Notes: generated by a model from the letters alone, not told the origin. Positions 10,171-20,125 are shown, counted from the first letter of the stretch. The stretch is 64,000 bases of DNA from Vibrio sinus (GCF_023634645.1 NZ_JAMKMR010000002.1:1-64000); one strand, 5' to 3'. Numbers and translations: made by a program.

Positions 10171-10434
10171 TATACCCAAATTATTTCAAGATGCAGGATT
10201 CAGAGCGATGTGAGGGGCCCAATTTAAGGAAAAGGTCTGCCGGAATGGTCATCCATTTCAAAGACCTTTGACGCGAAAGTGGGCCTCTCACACCGCTCCC
10301 AAAGGGCGAGTAGATAAGGCTTCACTGCGTCGTTAGGGAGGTTCAACGTAGAATGACTATGTCTCACCTCCCTGCCTAGCATTGAAGCCTTATCTCTATC
10401 GCTGAAACTCGCATCTCGAAGTAATTTGGGTATA
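10171..10434. repeat. Palindromic repeat element, copy A (composite)
   Basis: Terminal inverted repeats TATACCCAAATTATTTC... and ...GAAGTAATTTGGGTATA bound a 264-nt non-coding element in the gap between the phosphodiesterase-like gene and the LtaS-like gene. It matches the reverse complement of the element at 38551-38713 over its whole length, except for an extra block of about 101 nt at 10204-10304. Inner arms GATAAGGCTTC / GAAGCCTTATC are also inverted. No reading frame is present. It behaves like a non-autonomous, MITE-like or REP-like intergenic repeat. The 240 nt before it (9927-10170) shows nothing I can name. Confidence 0.85.
10204..10304. repeat. Second palindrome nested inside repeat copy A
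   Basis: This block is absent from the copy at 38551. It is itself a long hairpin: outer arms at 10204-10221 and 10280-10297 pair over 18 nt with two mismatches, and inner arms AAAGGTCT (10231-10238) and AGACCTTT (10262-10269) pair perfectly. It looks like an independent palindromic element that entered the first one near its left end. Confidence 0.7.
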
Positions 10435-10469
10435 GATATAAATTTGACATTTTAATTCAAGGGACTGAA

Positions 10470-12434
10470 ATGAACACATTTAAAAAGAGGCTTGGCGTAC
10501 TTTACCCAGTCTTCATGGCCGCACTGGTGATTTTAATCATCTTTAGCTTTTCTCGATTGAGCTTGGCGATCTGGATGTATGATCGACTGCCAAGCTTAGA
10601 CGATTGGCTGACGGTGCTGGCTCGTGGGATACGAATCGATATCTCCTCAATCAGCTATTTGCTCATCCTGCCTGCACTTTTGACCACGCTATTGTCGTTT
10701 AACAATATCGTGGGAAAAATTTGGAACTGGTTACTTAGGGTTTGGATTGTGGCAGGGCTGTGGCTGGTGGTGTATATGGAAGTCGCAACTCCGCCGTTTA
10801 TTTTGCAATATGATCTCAGGCCAAATCGCAATTTTATTGAGTATCTTATTTATCCAAAGGAAGTGTTTAGCATGCTTTGGACAGGCTACAAGTTGGAGCT
10901 GTTTATTTCACTTGTCGCCACAGTCCTCACCATCTACCTAGGTTGGCGCTGGACACGTTCATGGGTAAGCCATATGCATTATCAGAAATGGTACTGGCGG
11001 CCTATTTTAGCGGTGTTGGTGGTGGCACTTGGCGTGATGGGCGCGCGTTCAACGCTTGGCCATCGGCCACTTAATCCTGCTTTAGTGGCTTTTTCCAGCG
11101 ATCCTATGGTCAACGATCTCATTCTTAACTCTTCCTATTCAATGATATTTGCCGCCAAGCAGATGAAAGCCGAGAAAAGTGCTTTTGATGTGTATCCGGT
11201 CATGCCAGCAGAGGAAGTGATTGAAGTAGTCAGAAACTCAATGAATGTGGCAGAGAAGAATTTTCCGTCCAGTGATTTGCCTACTTTGACCTATCATCAA
11301 TCGCCAGTCAAAAATCACGGCAAGAATATTGTGATTATCCTGATGGAGAGCCATGGTGCTCGCTATGTCAAAAGTCTTGGTGGCATTGATACCTCACCTA
11401 ACTTAGACCGGCTAATGGAAGATGGTTGGGCATTTACCAACATGTATTCAACCGGTACGCGTTCGGTACGCGGTATTGAGGCGGTGATCACCGGCTTTAC
11501 GCCAACGCCTTCTCGCGCTGTGGTCAAGCTTGGCAAAAGCCAAACCGACTTTTTTACTATCGCCGATTTATTACGAAGTGAAGGTTATGTGACTCAGTTT
11601 ATTTATGGCGGTGAAAGTCATTTCGACAATATGAAGAGCTTCTTTTTGGGCAACGGCTTTACCGACATAAAAGACCTACCTACGTTTGACTCGCCGAAAT
11701 TTGTTGGCTCGTGGGGAGCGTCCGATGAAGATTTGTATGACAAAGCCGATCAAGAATTCACCAAACTCAATCAGATGGGTAAGCCCTTTTTTAGCTTAGT
11801 CTTTACTTCTTCTAATCACACGCCTTACGAATACCCTGAAGGCACCATTGAGCATTACAATTCACCGAAAAACACCTTAGAAAACGCGGTGAAATACGCT
11901 GACTATGCGGTGGGCAAGTTTATCGATAAGGCGAAAAAGTCCTCTTATTGGGACAACACGATATTCTTGGTGATTGCCGACCATGACTCGCGAGCAACTG
12001 GCTCCTTGCCCGTGCCGGTGGGCCATTTCCATATTCCGGCGGTTATTTTGGGCGAATCGGTTTCCCCACAGAAAGATGATAGGCTGGTGAGCCAAATTGA
12101 TGTCGCGCCCACACTGCTGTCTCTTGCAGGTATTAGCGGTTATACGCCTATGATTGGCCACGATCTGACCAAGCCCGTGCCATTGGATAAGCAGCGCGCA
12201 CTGATGCAACGAGATCGCAATTTTGGTTGGTTAAATGCCAACAATGAGTTGGTGGTGATTCGGCCAGAAAAAGGGCCAGCCACTTACCTTTACGACCCAA
12301 GTAGTGATTCGCTACAAGAGGAGAGTGTTGACCCTGACATAGTTAGCCAAGCCAAGGCCCATGCTTTATGGGGCTCTTTGGCGTATGAACAAGATTATCA
12401 CCGCGCGCTGGATAACTATCAATCTCAGCCTTAA
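10470..12434 (+). CDS. LtaS/OpgB-type phosphoglycerol transferase-like membrane protein
   Basis: Predicted 654-residue inner-membrane protein: about five membrane segments in residues 10-195, then a large periplasmic sulfatase-fold domain from about 280. In that domain ILMESHG (metal ligand E293), STGTRSVRG (nucleophile threonine, probably T330), the YGG segment and ADHDSR (metal-binding Asp/His) match the lipoteichoic acid synthase / phosphoglycerol transferase family. In Gram-negative bacteria related proteins modify periplasmic glucans or surface glycans with phosphoglycerol or phosphoethanolamine; the substrate cannot be told from sequence. The gene is monocistronic with its own terminator. 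Only the family assignment is firm. Confidence 0.85.
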   Translation: MNTFKKRLGVLYPVFMAALVILIIFSFSRLSLAIWMYDRLPSLDDWLTVLARGIRIDISSISYLLILPALLTTLLSFNNIVGKIWNWLLRVWIVAGLWLVVYMEVATPPFILQYDLRPNRNFIEYLIYPKEVFSMLWTGYKLELFISLVATVLTIYLGWRWTRSWVSHMHYQKWYWRPILAVLVVALGVMGARSTLGHRPLNPALVAFSSDPMVNDLILNSSYSMIFAAKQMKAEKSAFDVYPVMPAEEVIEVVRNSMNVAEKNFPSSDLPTLTYHQSPVKNHGKNIVIILMESHGARYVKSLGGIDTSPNLDRLMEDGWAFTNMYSTGTRSVRGIEAVITGFTPTPSRAVVKLGKSQTDFFTIADLLRSEGYVTQFIYGGESHFDNMKSFFLGNGFTDIKDLPTFDSPKFVGSWGASDEDLYDKADQEFTKLNQMGKPFFSLVFTSSNHTPYEYPEGTIEHYNSPKNTLENAVKYADYAVGKFIDKAKKSSYWDNTIFLVIADHDSRATGSLPVPVGHFHIPAVILGESVSPQKDDRLVSQIDVAPTLLSLAGISGYTPMIGHDLTKPVPLDKQRALMQRDRNFGWLNANNELVVIRPEKGPATYLYDPSSDSLQEESVDPDIVSQAKAHALWGSLAYEQDYHRALDNYQSQP

Positions 12435-12447
12435 GCTCACAAGCGAT

Positions 12448-12490
12448 AAAAGGAAGATAGAAAACTAAACCCTTCTATCTTCCTTTTTTG
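12448..12490 (+). terminator. Rho-independent terminator
   Basis: Stem AAAGGAAGATAGAA / TTCTATCTTCCTTT followed by TTTTG, about 15 nt after the LtaS-like gene. Confidence 0.88.
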
Positions 12491-12525
12491 TTTTCGGTGG
12501 TCTGGGTATAAACTTAGCAAAAAGC

Positions 12526-13458
12526 ATGCACAGGGATCTTCGATTGAAACTAGAGCAACTTGCCATTGAACTAAAAGGTTTTCTCCGCCACCTTATTCGT
12601 CGAATTCATCACGATAGAGTGAATGTCAGTGCTGGCTACCTAGCCTACATTTCCTTACTGTCTATTGTCCCTTTGTTAACGGTCTTGTTGTCAGTGCTGT
12701 CTTCTATTGCCGCGTTTTCCAACGTTGGTGAAGTCATTCAAGATTTTATCATTACTAACTTTGTCCCAACCGCTGGTGAGGTAGTGCGCCAAGCTTTGTC
12801 TGAGTTTGTTGCCAATACGGGCAAGATGACGGCGGTAGGAAGTGGCATTTTATTTTTGGCCGCGATTGCTCTTATTGCCAACATCGATAAGAACTTAAAC
12901 TTTATCTGGCGAGTAAAGAACAAACGTCGCGCTGTGTATTCGTTTTCTATGTATTGGATGGTACTCACGCTTGGCCCGATATTAGCGGGTACGAGTATCG
13001 CCATGTCCTCCTACGTGGTGTCACTGAAAATTTTGGACTATGACACGATAAGCGGGGTGTATAACCTAATTCTCAAGTGGCTTCCTTTTTTGCTGTCATT
13101 TTTTGCGTTTGTTGGATTGTATATACTAGTGCCAAACATCAAGGTGCGAATGTCGCATGCTATGACAGGCGCGCTAACCGCGGCGATTTTGTTTGAGCTG
13201 AGTAAGAAGTTGTTTGCATTGTATATTACTCATTTTCCTTCCTATCAGCTGATATACGGGGCGTTGGCTGCGATTCCTATCTTATTTATCTGGGTATATT
13301 TGAGCTGGTTGATTGTGTTGATCGGTGCAGAAGTGACGGCAACCTTGGGCGAACATCAAAGCTGGAGCTTAAAGGCTAACATGATAGACTCAGCGTCAAG
13401 CCTAGAAAACCGGTTGGAAGGAAAATCAATTGATAGCCCTGATTCAAAGAGTGAGTGA
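12526..13458 (+). CDS. YihY/UPF0761 inner-membrane protein
   Basis: Predicted 310-residue polytopic membrane protein of the YihY/BrkB family (once thought to be RNase BN, a claim since withdrawn). About six hydrophobic segments are visible, starting with [18 protein letters not shown] near residue 45 and ending with [19 protein letters not shown] near 250. The conserved GAEVTA motif closes the last helix. Molecular function is unknown. Its 3' end overlaps the start of dtd by 29 nt, so the two are probably translationally coupled. The ribosome-binding site before the ATG is weak. Confidence 0.9.
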   Translation: MHRDLRLKLEQLAIELKGFLRHLIRRIHHDRVNVSAGYLAYISLLSIVPLLTVLLSVLSSIAAFSNVGEVIQDFIITNFVPTAGEVVRQALSEFVANTGKMTAVGSGILFLAAIALIANIDKNLNFIWRVKNKRRAVYSFSMYWMVLTLGPILAGTSIAMSSYVVSLKILDYDTISGVYNLILKWLPFLLSFFAFVGLYILVPNIKVRMSHAMTGALTAAILFELSKKLFALYITHFPSYQLIYGALAAIPILFIWVYLSWLIVLIGAEVTATLGEHQSWSLKANMIDSASSLENRLEGKSIDSPDSKSE

Positions 13459-13864
13459 AGCTGCGGTCAGAGTAGACGGAGAAATCATTGGCGAGATAGA
13501 CAAAGGTCTACTTGTGCTACTCGGAGTAGAAAAAGATGATAATCAAGCCAAAGCAAAGCGTTTAATGGAGCGTGTCTCTACTTATCGTGTCTTCGAAGAT
13601 GACGACGGCAAAATGAATTTAAACGTCAAGCAGGTGGAGGGTAAGCTTTTAGTGGTCTCTCAATTCACCTTACCAGCTGATACCAAAAAAGGCACACGGG
13701 CCGGGTTTTCTCGCGGAGCGAATCCAGAGTTGGCAGAGCGATTATACGACGACTTTTGCGCGCAATGTGAAACCGTGATTGAGACTCAGCGCGGCCAGTT
13801 CTCTGCGGACATGAAAGTGTCTTTAGTCAATGACGGTCCAGTGACGTTTTGGTTACAAGTATAA
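13430..13864 (+). CDS. dtd: D-aminoacyl-tRNA deacylase
   Basis: Predicted 144-residue homodimeric enzyme that removes D-amino acids (and glycine mischarged on tRNA-Ala), a chirality proofreading step. The family signatures SQFTLPAD (catalytic Thr) and [10 protein letters not shown] (GP cis-proline motif) are both present, and the length is full. The start is a TTG at 13430, read as [11 protein letters not shown], with GGAAGGAAAA in front. No ATG or GTG would give a family-length product. It overlaps yihY by 29 nt. Confidence 0.96.
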   Translation: MIALIQRVSEAAVRVDGEIIGEIDKGLLVLLGVEKDDNQAKAKRLMERVSTYRVFEDDDGKMNLNVKQVEGKLLVVSQFTLPADTKKGTRAGFSRGANPELAERLYDDFCAQCETVIETQRGQFSADMKVSLVNDGPVTFWLQV

Positions 13865-13929
13865 TCACAATAGTAGCAAGCATCTTTTCGAAGACTTTTG
13901 CGCCGTTGGACTACAGAATTTGAGAAAGA

Positions 13930-14841
13930 GTGATGTTTAAACTTATTACGCCAAAAACCGACAATCAGTTGAACAAGTATTATCACTTTCGCTGGCAAAT
14001 GCTGCGTGAGCCATGGCAAATGCCGTTAGGCTCAGAGCGAGATGAGTACGATATGATGAGTCATCATCGCATGATAGTGGATGGCCGTGGTAAACCCATT
14101 GCGATTGGTCGTCTGTATATTACTCCCGACCACGAAGGGCAAATCCGTTTTATGGCGGTCAAGAATGGTCGGCAAGGCAAGGGGATGGGCTCGTTAGTGC
14201 TGGTAGCGCTGGAGTCGCTCGCGCGTCAGGAAGGGGCAAAGCGCTTGGTATGTAACGCGCGAGAAGACGCCATACAGTTTTATCAAAAAAACGGCTTTGA
14301 AGCTCGTGGTGAGGTTAATGACCAGAGAGGCCCTGTTCGCCATCAACAAATGGTGAAACATTTGGACCCGATGGCGGATGTGTTGAGAAAGCCTGAATGG
14401 TGCAGCGAGCTGCAGCAGCGCTGGGAAAAGCAAATACCGATCAGTGATAAAATGGGCATCAAAATCAATCAATACAATGGTTATCAGTTTGAATGCTCGG
14501 CTCAGCTTAACCCTAATTTGAACCCTCACAATACCATGTTTGCTGGCTCGGCCTTTACCTTAGCCACCTTAACGGGCTGGGGCATGACTTGGCTGCTGAT
14601 GAAAGAAAGAAATCTCTCAGGCGATATTGTCTTGGCCGACAGTCAAATCCGTTATCGGTTGCCTGTTGAACACTCTCCCGTTGCGTCGACCTCGTTAGAT
14701 GGCATTAGCGGTGATTTAGATAGACTCGCTTCCAGACGTAAAGCCCGGGTGGTGATTCACGTGACTATTTTTAGTGGCGATACCCCAGCGGTTGATTTTG
14801 TTGGCACGTATATGATTTTGCCCAACGATAACCCGGTTTAA
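13930..14841 (+). CDS. yiiD: GNAT / hotdog thioesterase-like fusion (YiiD type)
   Basis: Predicted 303-residue two-domain protein. Residues 1-145 form a GNAT acetyltransferase-like domain with the acetyl-CoA loop NGRQGKGMGSLVL and a late FYQKNGF motif. Residues 155-300 form the YiiD C-terminal hotdog domain, seen in LNPHNTMFAGSAFTLATLTGWG. The enterobacterial homologue YiiD has the same layout and has been linked, as far as I recall, to malonyl-ACP decarboxylation and the initiation of fatty-acid synthesis; that role is inferred here. It follows dtd in the same direction, 65 nt downstream. Confidence 0.85.
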   Translation: MMFKLITPKTDNQLNKYYHFRWQMLREPWQMPLGSERDEYDMMSHHRMIVDGRGKPIAIGRLYITPDHEGQIRFMAVKNGRQGKGMGSLVLVALESLARQEGAKRLVCNAREDAIQFYQKNGFEARGEVNDQRGPVRHQQMVKHLDPMADVLRKPEWCSELQQRWEKQIPISDKMGIKINQYNGYQFECSAQLNPNLNPHNTMFAGSAFTLATLTGWGMTWLLMKERNLSGDIVLADSQIRYRLPVEHSPVASTSLDGISGDLDRLASRRKARVVIHVTIFSGDTPAVDFVGTYMILPNDNPV

Positions 14842-14872
14842 CCTGGCCAAATTAGAGCTACATCCAGTAGCT

Positions 14873-16777
14873 CTAAGATTTTCCTTTGCTTTTACACGTC
14901 TTTGTCGATTCGATATCACCTGTCACAAGATTCAGTTGATTGTCCTCGCACTTTTGCACGATAGAAAGGTTTGCTTTTGCTCGATTTGGCGCGGTTAAAT
15001 CAATATCTACATCCAGTTTGCCTTGAATACCCGGTCCGGTGATGTCTTTGCTGGTGAGAGTGATTCGGCCTCGATCCGATTTGGCGACTACATTATCAAT
15101 TTCCAATGGCAATACCAAGCTGCGCGTTTGTCCATCGACTTGATGGTGCTGAGAGAGCGTGGCATGGCGCAGGTTAGCCGTTGCATCGCCCGAAAAAGAA
15201 TAGTTAAACAAGGATTGGCTTTTGGCCATGCCATGCAAGTTTGCTGCGAGCTCCAAGGTGCCATCTAGCTCAAACGGCAAACTTGGCCACTGTTCGTGTT
15301 GGCCAATCGGTACGCCATCAGCGTTGACACTGAGCGCCCATGGTTCTGCGCTAGAGCCAATATCCCAATTGCCCGTGGCCGAGATATAACCATTTTTGAG
15401 TGGAATCAGCAGCCGGTCTAACGACCAATTACCTTGTTTAGCATGAGTTTGAACAATGGCCTGTGAAGCGATGAGATCGCCATAACTGGCACTACTGGCA
15501 CTGGCTTGAAATTGTCCATCCCATAGCCCCCAGCGGCCATCTTTCACTAACTCCATATTGGTTCCTTCAAAGCTAAGGCCTGAAAGTTGCCAAAATGGTC
15601 GGTCGGTGAGTTGTATAAATTGGCTGTTTTCCACATCCATTTGCTGGATGACCAGTTTATCGAGAGGCGGAATAGCAGAGCTTAGCCAAGACAAATCGGT
15701 ACTGGCATCGGTTGACCATTTAATGCCACTGGCATGCAGCAGAGAAAAGTTGGCGGAATTGGGCGTGAAATCAGCGCTTGCCTTGATGCGGCCTTGCTCG
15801 AAATCGGTATCGAATTCTGCCAAGTTAATTTTATTCGGTGAGAAGTAAAATTGAGCGCTCGGCTGAACAAATTGCAGGTTTTTATAATCGATGCTGTCTG
15901 CATTAAAGGAGAGGTAGCCTTTGGGCTGTTGCCAAAGTGAGCGGTCAGTGAGTAAGTCTTCGGCGGACGCATCAAGATTGTTAAACGTCCAGTCGCCATA
16001 TTGGATAACACTGTTGAGAATATCTAGGCTATTGATGTGATGGATGTGCGCCGCCAATTGGCGTAGCACTTGTTTCAGCTTGTCAGTTTCTTCATCTTGG
16101 CTGAGGTTGAGTTTGCTGATGGTTAAATTAACCAGTGACCAACCTTGGGCGTATTGCTCGGCTTGGCCAGATACGGATGCGCCATGCCAAGTAAATGAAG
16201 CGCCATAGATGGTGCTATCTTTGGCATTGTAATCCGCATTGACTAATACCTTATCGAGTGCTTGGCCTTGGTAATAGATTTGGTCGGCAGAGAGTTGTAT
16301 TTTGCCATAAGGTAGCACAGAGCCTGGGTGCCAAACTGGCTTATCAATTTGCAAGTCCAGATCCCGAGCGACAAACTCTTTGGCTGAAAAGTCTAAGTTG
16401 TGGAAGGCAATCTGATACAAAAAGAAGTGTTTGCTAAACGAGAATTCTGGCATGGTGCCTTGCAAGCTTAGTCCATCCACCAACACGCTATCTAACACAA
16501 TTTTGCCGTTATGGATAAGATCGGGGTTGAGCCAAACGGTGACTTTAGGGATATAGGCTTTGCCTTTGCTTAATTTGGTTGTGACACCCGAAAGTTCGAA
16601 TTTCCATGGTGATTGGTAAACCACTGTTTGTGCGGTCACATTTTGGCTAACCGTGTAGTAGAGGAAGGTGTTGACGATGGGGGTAGCGAGCTTGGTGTAC
16701 AGTAAGCCATAGAGGATAGCTACAAGCAACAAAAGTAGACATACCAACGCAATAACGATTTTAGCTAACTTTCCCAT
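14873..16777 (-). CDS. AsmA-like inner-membrane-anchored protein
   Basis: Predicted 634-residue protein with one N-terminal membrane helix (about residues 5-27) and a long beta-rich periplasmic body, the pattern of AsmA-family proteins, some of which bridge the envelope and move phospholipids. The C-terminal part (about 450-600) has the repeating sheet-like pattern ending in QGKLDVDIDLT of AsmA C-terminal domains. Two cysteines near the end (KCEDNQ, TKTCKS) could form a disulfide. I recognise the family, not a named gene. It lies after pckA but behind a terminator. Its stop is 31 nt from the convergent yiiD stop. Confidence 0.7.
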   Translation of the reverse strand: MGKLAKIVIALVCLLLLLVAILYGLLYTKLATPIVNTFLYYTVSQNVTAQTVVYQSPWKFELSGVTTKLSKGKAYIPKVTVWLNPDLIHNGKIVLDSVLVDGLSLQGTMPEFSFSKHFFLYQIAFHNLDFSAKEFVARDLDLQIDKPVWHPGSVLPYGKIQLSADQIYYQGQALDKVLVNADYNAKDSTIYGASFTWHGASVSGQAEQYAQGWSLVNLTISKLNLSQDEETDKLKQVLRQLAAHIHHINSLDILNSVIQYGDWTFNNLDASAEDLLTDRSLWQQPKGYLSFNADSIDYKNLQFVQPSAQFYFSPNKINLAEFDTDFEQGRIKASADFTPNSANFSLLHASGIKWSTDASTDLSWLSSAIPPLDKLVIQQMDVENSQFIQLTDRPFWQLSGLSFEGTNMELVKDGRWGLWDGQFQASASSASYGDLIASQAIVQTHAKQGNWSLDRLLIPLKNGYISATGNWDIGSSAEPWALSVNADGVPIGQHEQWPSLPFELDGTLELAANLHGMAKSQSLFNYSFSGDATANLRHATLSQHHQVDGQTRSLVLPLEIDNVVAKSDRGRITLTSKDITGPGIQGKLDVDIDLTAPNRAKANLSIVQKCEDNQLNLVTGDIESTKTCKSKGKS

Positions 16778-16841
16778 TCAACCCGATACCAAACTGTTCT
16801 TCGAATGGTTATAGCTTGAAACAAATCGACCCGACTGGCAA

Positions 16842-16866
16842 TAAAAAGCCCCTAAATTTAGGGGCT
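16842..16866 (-). terminator. Rho-independent terminator of pckA
   Basis: Minus strand AAGCCCCTAAA / TTTAGGGGCTT followed by TTTATT; uninterrupted stem, about 30 nt after the pckA stop. Confidence 0.88.
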
Positions 16867-16896
16867 TGGATCTTAGTAATCAGATTTGTTGAAAAC

Positions 16897-18522
16897 TTAA
16901 CCTAACTGAGGCCCTGCGGCGACGAGAGATTGGCCTTCTTCGTTATCTGTGTATTGAGCGAAGTTATTAATAAAGCGTGAGGCAAGATCTTGCGCTTTTT
17001 CATTCCATTGCTCAGCATCGGCGTAGGTATCGCGTGGGTCTAGAATGGCTGGGTCCACGCCATGTAAGTCCGTTGGTACTTGCAAATTAAAGATAGGGAT
17101 ATCTTTGGTTGGTGCATGATCGATTGAGCCATCTAAGATGGCATCAATGATACCGCGAGTATCTTTGATGGAAATACGTTTGCCCGTACCGTTCCAACCT
17201 GTGTTGACTAGGTAAGCTTCTGCGCCAGCCGCTTCCATTCTTTTCACCAGAACTTCTGCGTATTGCGTTGGGTGCAGTGACAAAAACGCAGCGCCAAACG
17301 CGGCCGAGAAAGTTGGAGTTGGTTCGGTAATGCCACGCTCAGTACCCGCTAACTTGGCGGTAAAGCCAGATAGGAAGTGGTACTTAGTTTGCTCAGGGGT
17401 CAATTTAGAGACAGGTGGCAGCACACCAAATGCATCTGCGGTTAAGAAAATAACTTTTTTCGCATGACCAGCTTTAGACACCGGCTTGACGATGTTATCG
17501 ATGTGATACAGCGGGTAAGAAACGCGAGTGTTCTCGGTTTTCGAACCATCATCGAAGTCAATCTTGCCATCCTCTGCCACGGTGACATTTTCTAGCAGCG
17601 CATCGCGGCGAATCGCATTGTAAATATCCGGCTCAGCTTCTTTAGATAGGCGAATGGTTTTGGCGTAGCAGCCGCCTTCAAAGTTGAAGATGCCGTCATC
17701 GTCCCAGCCGTGCTCATCGTCACCAATCAATTCACGTTTTGGATCGGTGGATAATGTGGTTTTACCTGTGCCAGATAGGCCAAAGAAAATAGCCACATCG
17801 CCTTTTTCTCCAATATTGGCCGAGCAGTGCATGGAAGCGATGCCTTTCAGTGGTAGCAGGTAGTTCATCACAGAGAACATACCTTTTTTCATTTCGCCGC
17901 CATACCAAGTGCCACCAATAATTTGCGTGCGCTCAGTCAAGTTAAAGGCGATGAAGTTTTCTGAATTCAGACCTTGGGCTTGCCAGTTAGGGTTAGTGGT
18001 TTTCGCACCGTTCATCACCACAAAGTCAGGCTCAAAAGTGGCTAATTCTTGCTCAGTTGGACGGATAAACATGTTCTTAACAAAGTGAGCTTGCCATGCC
18101 ACCTCAGTAATGATTCGCACACTTAGGCGAGAATCTGGGTTAGCGCCACAGTAGCCATCGATAACAAACAAACGTTTATTCGACAGTTGAGTGGTGACCA
18201 GCGACTTTAAATCATTCCATACATCAGGGGAGATGGGTTTGTTATCATTTTTACCCTGATCGGACCACCATAGGGTGTCGCGAGTGGTGTCATCTTTTAC
18301 GATGTACTTATCTTTTGGCGAGCGGCCAGTAAAGATGCCCGTATCAACGGAAACAGCACCTAACTCAGTTACGATGCCTCTCTCGTAACCTTGTAAGTCA
18401 GAGCGAGTTTCTTCGGCAAACAGCTGTTCATAGCTTGGATTTCGAAGAACCTCAGTCACGCCGACTATTCCGTGTCTCGTTAAATCAATGGTTGCAGCCT
18501 GCGTATGTTCCATAACGGTCAT
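16897..18522 (-). CDS. pckA: Phosphoenolpyruvate carboxykinase (ATP)
   Basis: Predicted 541-residue ATP-dependent PEP carboxykinase, converting oxaloacetate to phosphoenolpyruvate, the entry step of gluconeogenesis. Motifs include the substrate loop [10 protein letters not shown] near residue 64, [12 protein letters not shown], the kinase P-loop [11 protein letters not shown] and the metal/adenine segment [11 protein letters not shown]. Length is full. The start ATG at 18522 has AAAGGAG in front; an in-frame ATG three codons later is also possible. Single-gene transcript, bounded by a terminator. Confidence 0.98.
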   Translation of the reverse strand: MTVMEHTQAATIDLTRHGIVGVTEVLRNPSYEQLFAEETRSDLQGYERGIVTELGAVSVDTGIFTGRSPKDKYIVKDDTTRDTLWWSDQGKNDNKPISPDVWNDLKSLVTTQLSNKRLFVIDGYCGANPDSRLSVRIITEVAWQAHFVKNMFIRPTEQELATFEPDFVVMNGAKTTNPNWQAQGLNSENFIAFNLTERTQIIGGTWYGGEMKKGMFSVMNYLLPLKGIASMHCSANIGEKGDVAIFFGLSGTGKTTLSTDPKRELIGDDEHGWDDDGIFNFEGGCYAKTIRLSKEAEPDIYNAIRRDALLENVTVAEDGKIDFDDGSKTENTRVSYPLYHIDNIVKPVSKAGHAKKVIFLTADAFGVLPPVSKLTPEQTKYHFLSGFTAKLAGTERGITEPTPTFSAAFGAAFLSLHPTQYAEVLVKRMEAAGAEAYLVNTGWNGTGKRISIKDTRGIIDAILDGSIDHAPTKDIPIFNLQVPTDLHGVDPAILDPRDTYADAEQWNEKAQDLASRFINNFAQYTDNEEGQSLVAAGPQLG

Positions 18523-18847
18523 AGGTGCTCCTTTCTATGGATATATTGTAGGGTTTGATAAGATTCTTATTATATTTTTTCACTATGCTATCAACGAGAC
18601 AGATGGAAAACAGCGAGCCAGTTCATACATGGCGCTTGATTTCTGCAGTGCCCGTCTTGCACTGGAGCCCTTAGTGTATCCCTTAGATGGCGCTTGGCGC
18701 TAGCATAAAACAACTTATTTATAAAGAAAAATTAACAAGTCATTTTCTTACACATAATGCCAGCTGATACCCGGCATTGATCACAAAAAGGCCAGATGTT
18801 CACTGACCTTTTGATAACTTAATTACAAGTTTTGTTTTTGATGAGAA
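18523..18847. other. pckA-hslO intergenic region
   Basis: A 325-nt gap with no convincing gene. On the minus strand TTGATA and TATAAT-like boxes occur about 50-75 nt before the pckA start but with non-ideal spacing, so the promoter is not placed firmly. The hslO terminator lies inside at 18783-18812. Confidence 0.5.
18783..18812 (-). terminator. Rho-independent terminator of hslO
   Basis: Minus strand AAAAGGTCAG / CTGGCCTTTT with a 7-nt loop (one mismatch) and a T-rich tail, about 35 nt after the hslO stop. Confidence 0.75.
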
Positions 18848-19723
18848 TTAATGCAGCGTATTCTTGCCACTGGAGGCGTTGGCGAATAGATCAGCCACGT
18901 CGGCTGGGGTAAAGGTGTAGCTGGTTCCGCAATAATCACAGTGCAGGGAAATTTCGCCTTCGCTGGCCAAAATATCATCGACTTCTGCTTTATCAATGGT
19001 CAGAATGGCAGATGCACTGCGCTCTCTGGAGCAGCCACATTTAAACTCCACAGCTTGCGGTTCGAACAACTGAACCTTTTCTTGATTATACAGGCGGTAG
19101 AGTAGCTCATTGGCTTCTAACGTGAATAGCTCAGTGTCTTTGATGGTTTCGGTGAGCTTTTCAAGGTGGTCGAAATCATTTTCTGAGCCAGAGCCGTCGG
19201 GCATCACTTGCAGGAGCATTCCAGCGGCATGAGAGACACCTTCAGATTCGCCAGTGCGAATCCATAAACGCGTCTTAAGCTGCTCTGAGCGCTCAAAATA
19301 GGCTTCAATAATTTGCGCCAAGTTATCGCCTTCCAAACCAACCACACCTTGATAACGTTCGCCTTGCTTAGGTTCGATAGTAATGACTAAGTGACCTTTG
19401 CCTAGCATATCATGCAAGCTGGCGTCTGCGGCGATATCGCCTTCCCAACGAGCGATTCCTCGCACTTGTTGTTCGTTGTTGCCGTTAATCACCACTAAAG
19501 AGACAGGCCCGTCGCCTTGCAGCTGAAGGGTAATCGAACCTTCGAACTTTATTGTAGCGGTGAGAAGGGTAGTGGCGACTAGCAGCTCACCGAGTAACGT
19601 TTCTAACGGTGCTGGATAGTCTTTGTTCGACAACATTTTCTGATACGCTTCATCTAGTTGTACCAGCTCGCCACGTACGGACAAATCTTCAAAAAGGTAG
19701 CGATTTAACACATTGTTTACCAT
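18848..19723 (-). CDS. hslO: Redox-regulated chaperone Hsp33
   Basis: Predicted 291-residue Hsp33 holdase, activated when oxidants and unfolding release zinc from four cysteines. The zinc switch is intact near the C terminus: FKCGCSRE (C-x-C) and HCDYCGTS (C-x2-C). The N-terminal domain has the family pattern with [10 protein letters not shown]. It lies 15 nt behind hslR in the same direction, so the two heat-shock genes form an operon; the terminator downstream separates it from pckA. Confidence 0.97.
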   Translation of the reverse strand: MVNNVLNRYLFEDLSVRGELVQLDEAYQKMLSNKDYPAPLETLLGELLVATTLLTATIKFEGSITLQLQGDGPVSLVVINGNNEQQVRGIARWEGDIAADASLHDMLGKGHLVITIEPKQGERYQGVVGLEGDNLAQIIEAYFERSEQLKTRLWIRTGESEGVSHAAGMLLQVMPDGSGSENDFDHLEKLTETIKDTELFTLEANELLYRLYNQEKVQLFEPQAVEFKCGCSRERSASAILTIDKAEVDDILASEGEISLHCDYCGTSYTFTPADVADLFANASSGKNTLH

Positions 19724-19738
19724 TGGAATGACTCCAGC

Positions 19739-20125
19739 TTATTGATGTTTAAATTTGATGATGTCTCGACGCTGTTTTTTGTCGGGACGTTTTTCTGGGC
19801 TCGGATTGTGCGCATTGAGTTTGCGTTGCAGTGCGTTATCTTCGCGCTTTCTTAAGCTTTCTTCAGTTTCGCTGTACAAAGTTTGCGCTATAGGCGCACC
19901 ACGCCGCTGATCAGAAATTTGTTCGATTACGATCACTTTTTCGTCATGTCCTTGGCGTAGGGTGATCACCGCACCCAGTTCAACTATCTTACTAGGCTTA
20001 CTGCGTTGGCCATTGTAGTGAACTTTGCCGCCGTCGACCATGCTGCGGGCGATGGAGCGTGTTTTGTAGAACCGTGCGGCCCACAGCCATTTGTCAAGAC
20101 GAACTGACTCCGAGTGTGTTTTCAT
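19739..20125 (-). CDS. hslR: Ribosome-associated heat shock protein Hsp15
   Basis: Predicted 128-residue S4-domain RNA-binding protein that recognises stalled 50S subunits still carrying a nascent peptidyl-tRNA. The S4 motif occupies about residues 8-65 (VRLDKWLWAARFYKTRS, VHYNGQRSKPSK). The tail is lysine/arginine rich (PDKKQRRDIIKFKHQ). First gene of an hslR-hslO operon, divergent from the type II secretion operon. Confidence 0.95.
   Translation of the reverse strand: MKTHSESVRLDKWLWAARFYKTRSIARSMVDGGKVHYNGQRSKPSKIVELGAVITLRQGHDEKVIVIEQISDQRRGAPIAQTLYSETEESLRKREDNALQRKLNAHNPSPEKRPDKKQRRDIIKFKHQ

Noticed and set aside
12502..12512. CTGGGTATAAA ahead of yihY, similar to a repeat terminus.
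   Set aside because: The match is too short, and there is no partner arm.
18488..18703. 71-codon plus-strand frame across the pckA start.
   Set aside because: It overlaps the start and upstream region of pckA in antisense, with no ribosome-binding site and no family resemblance.
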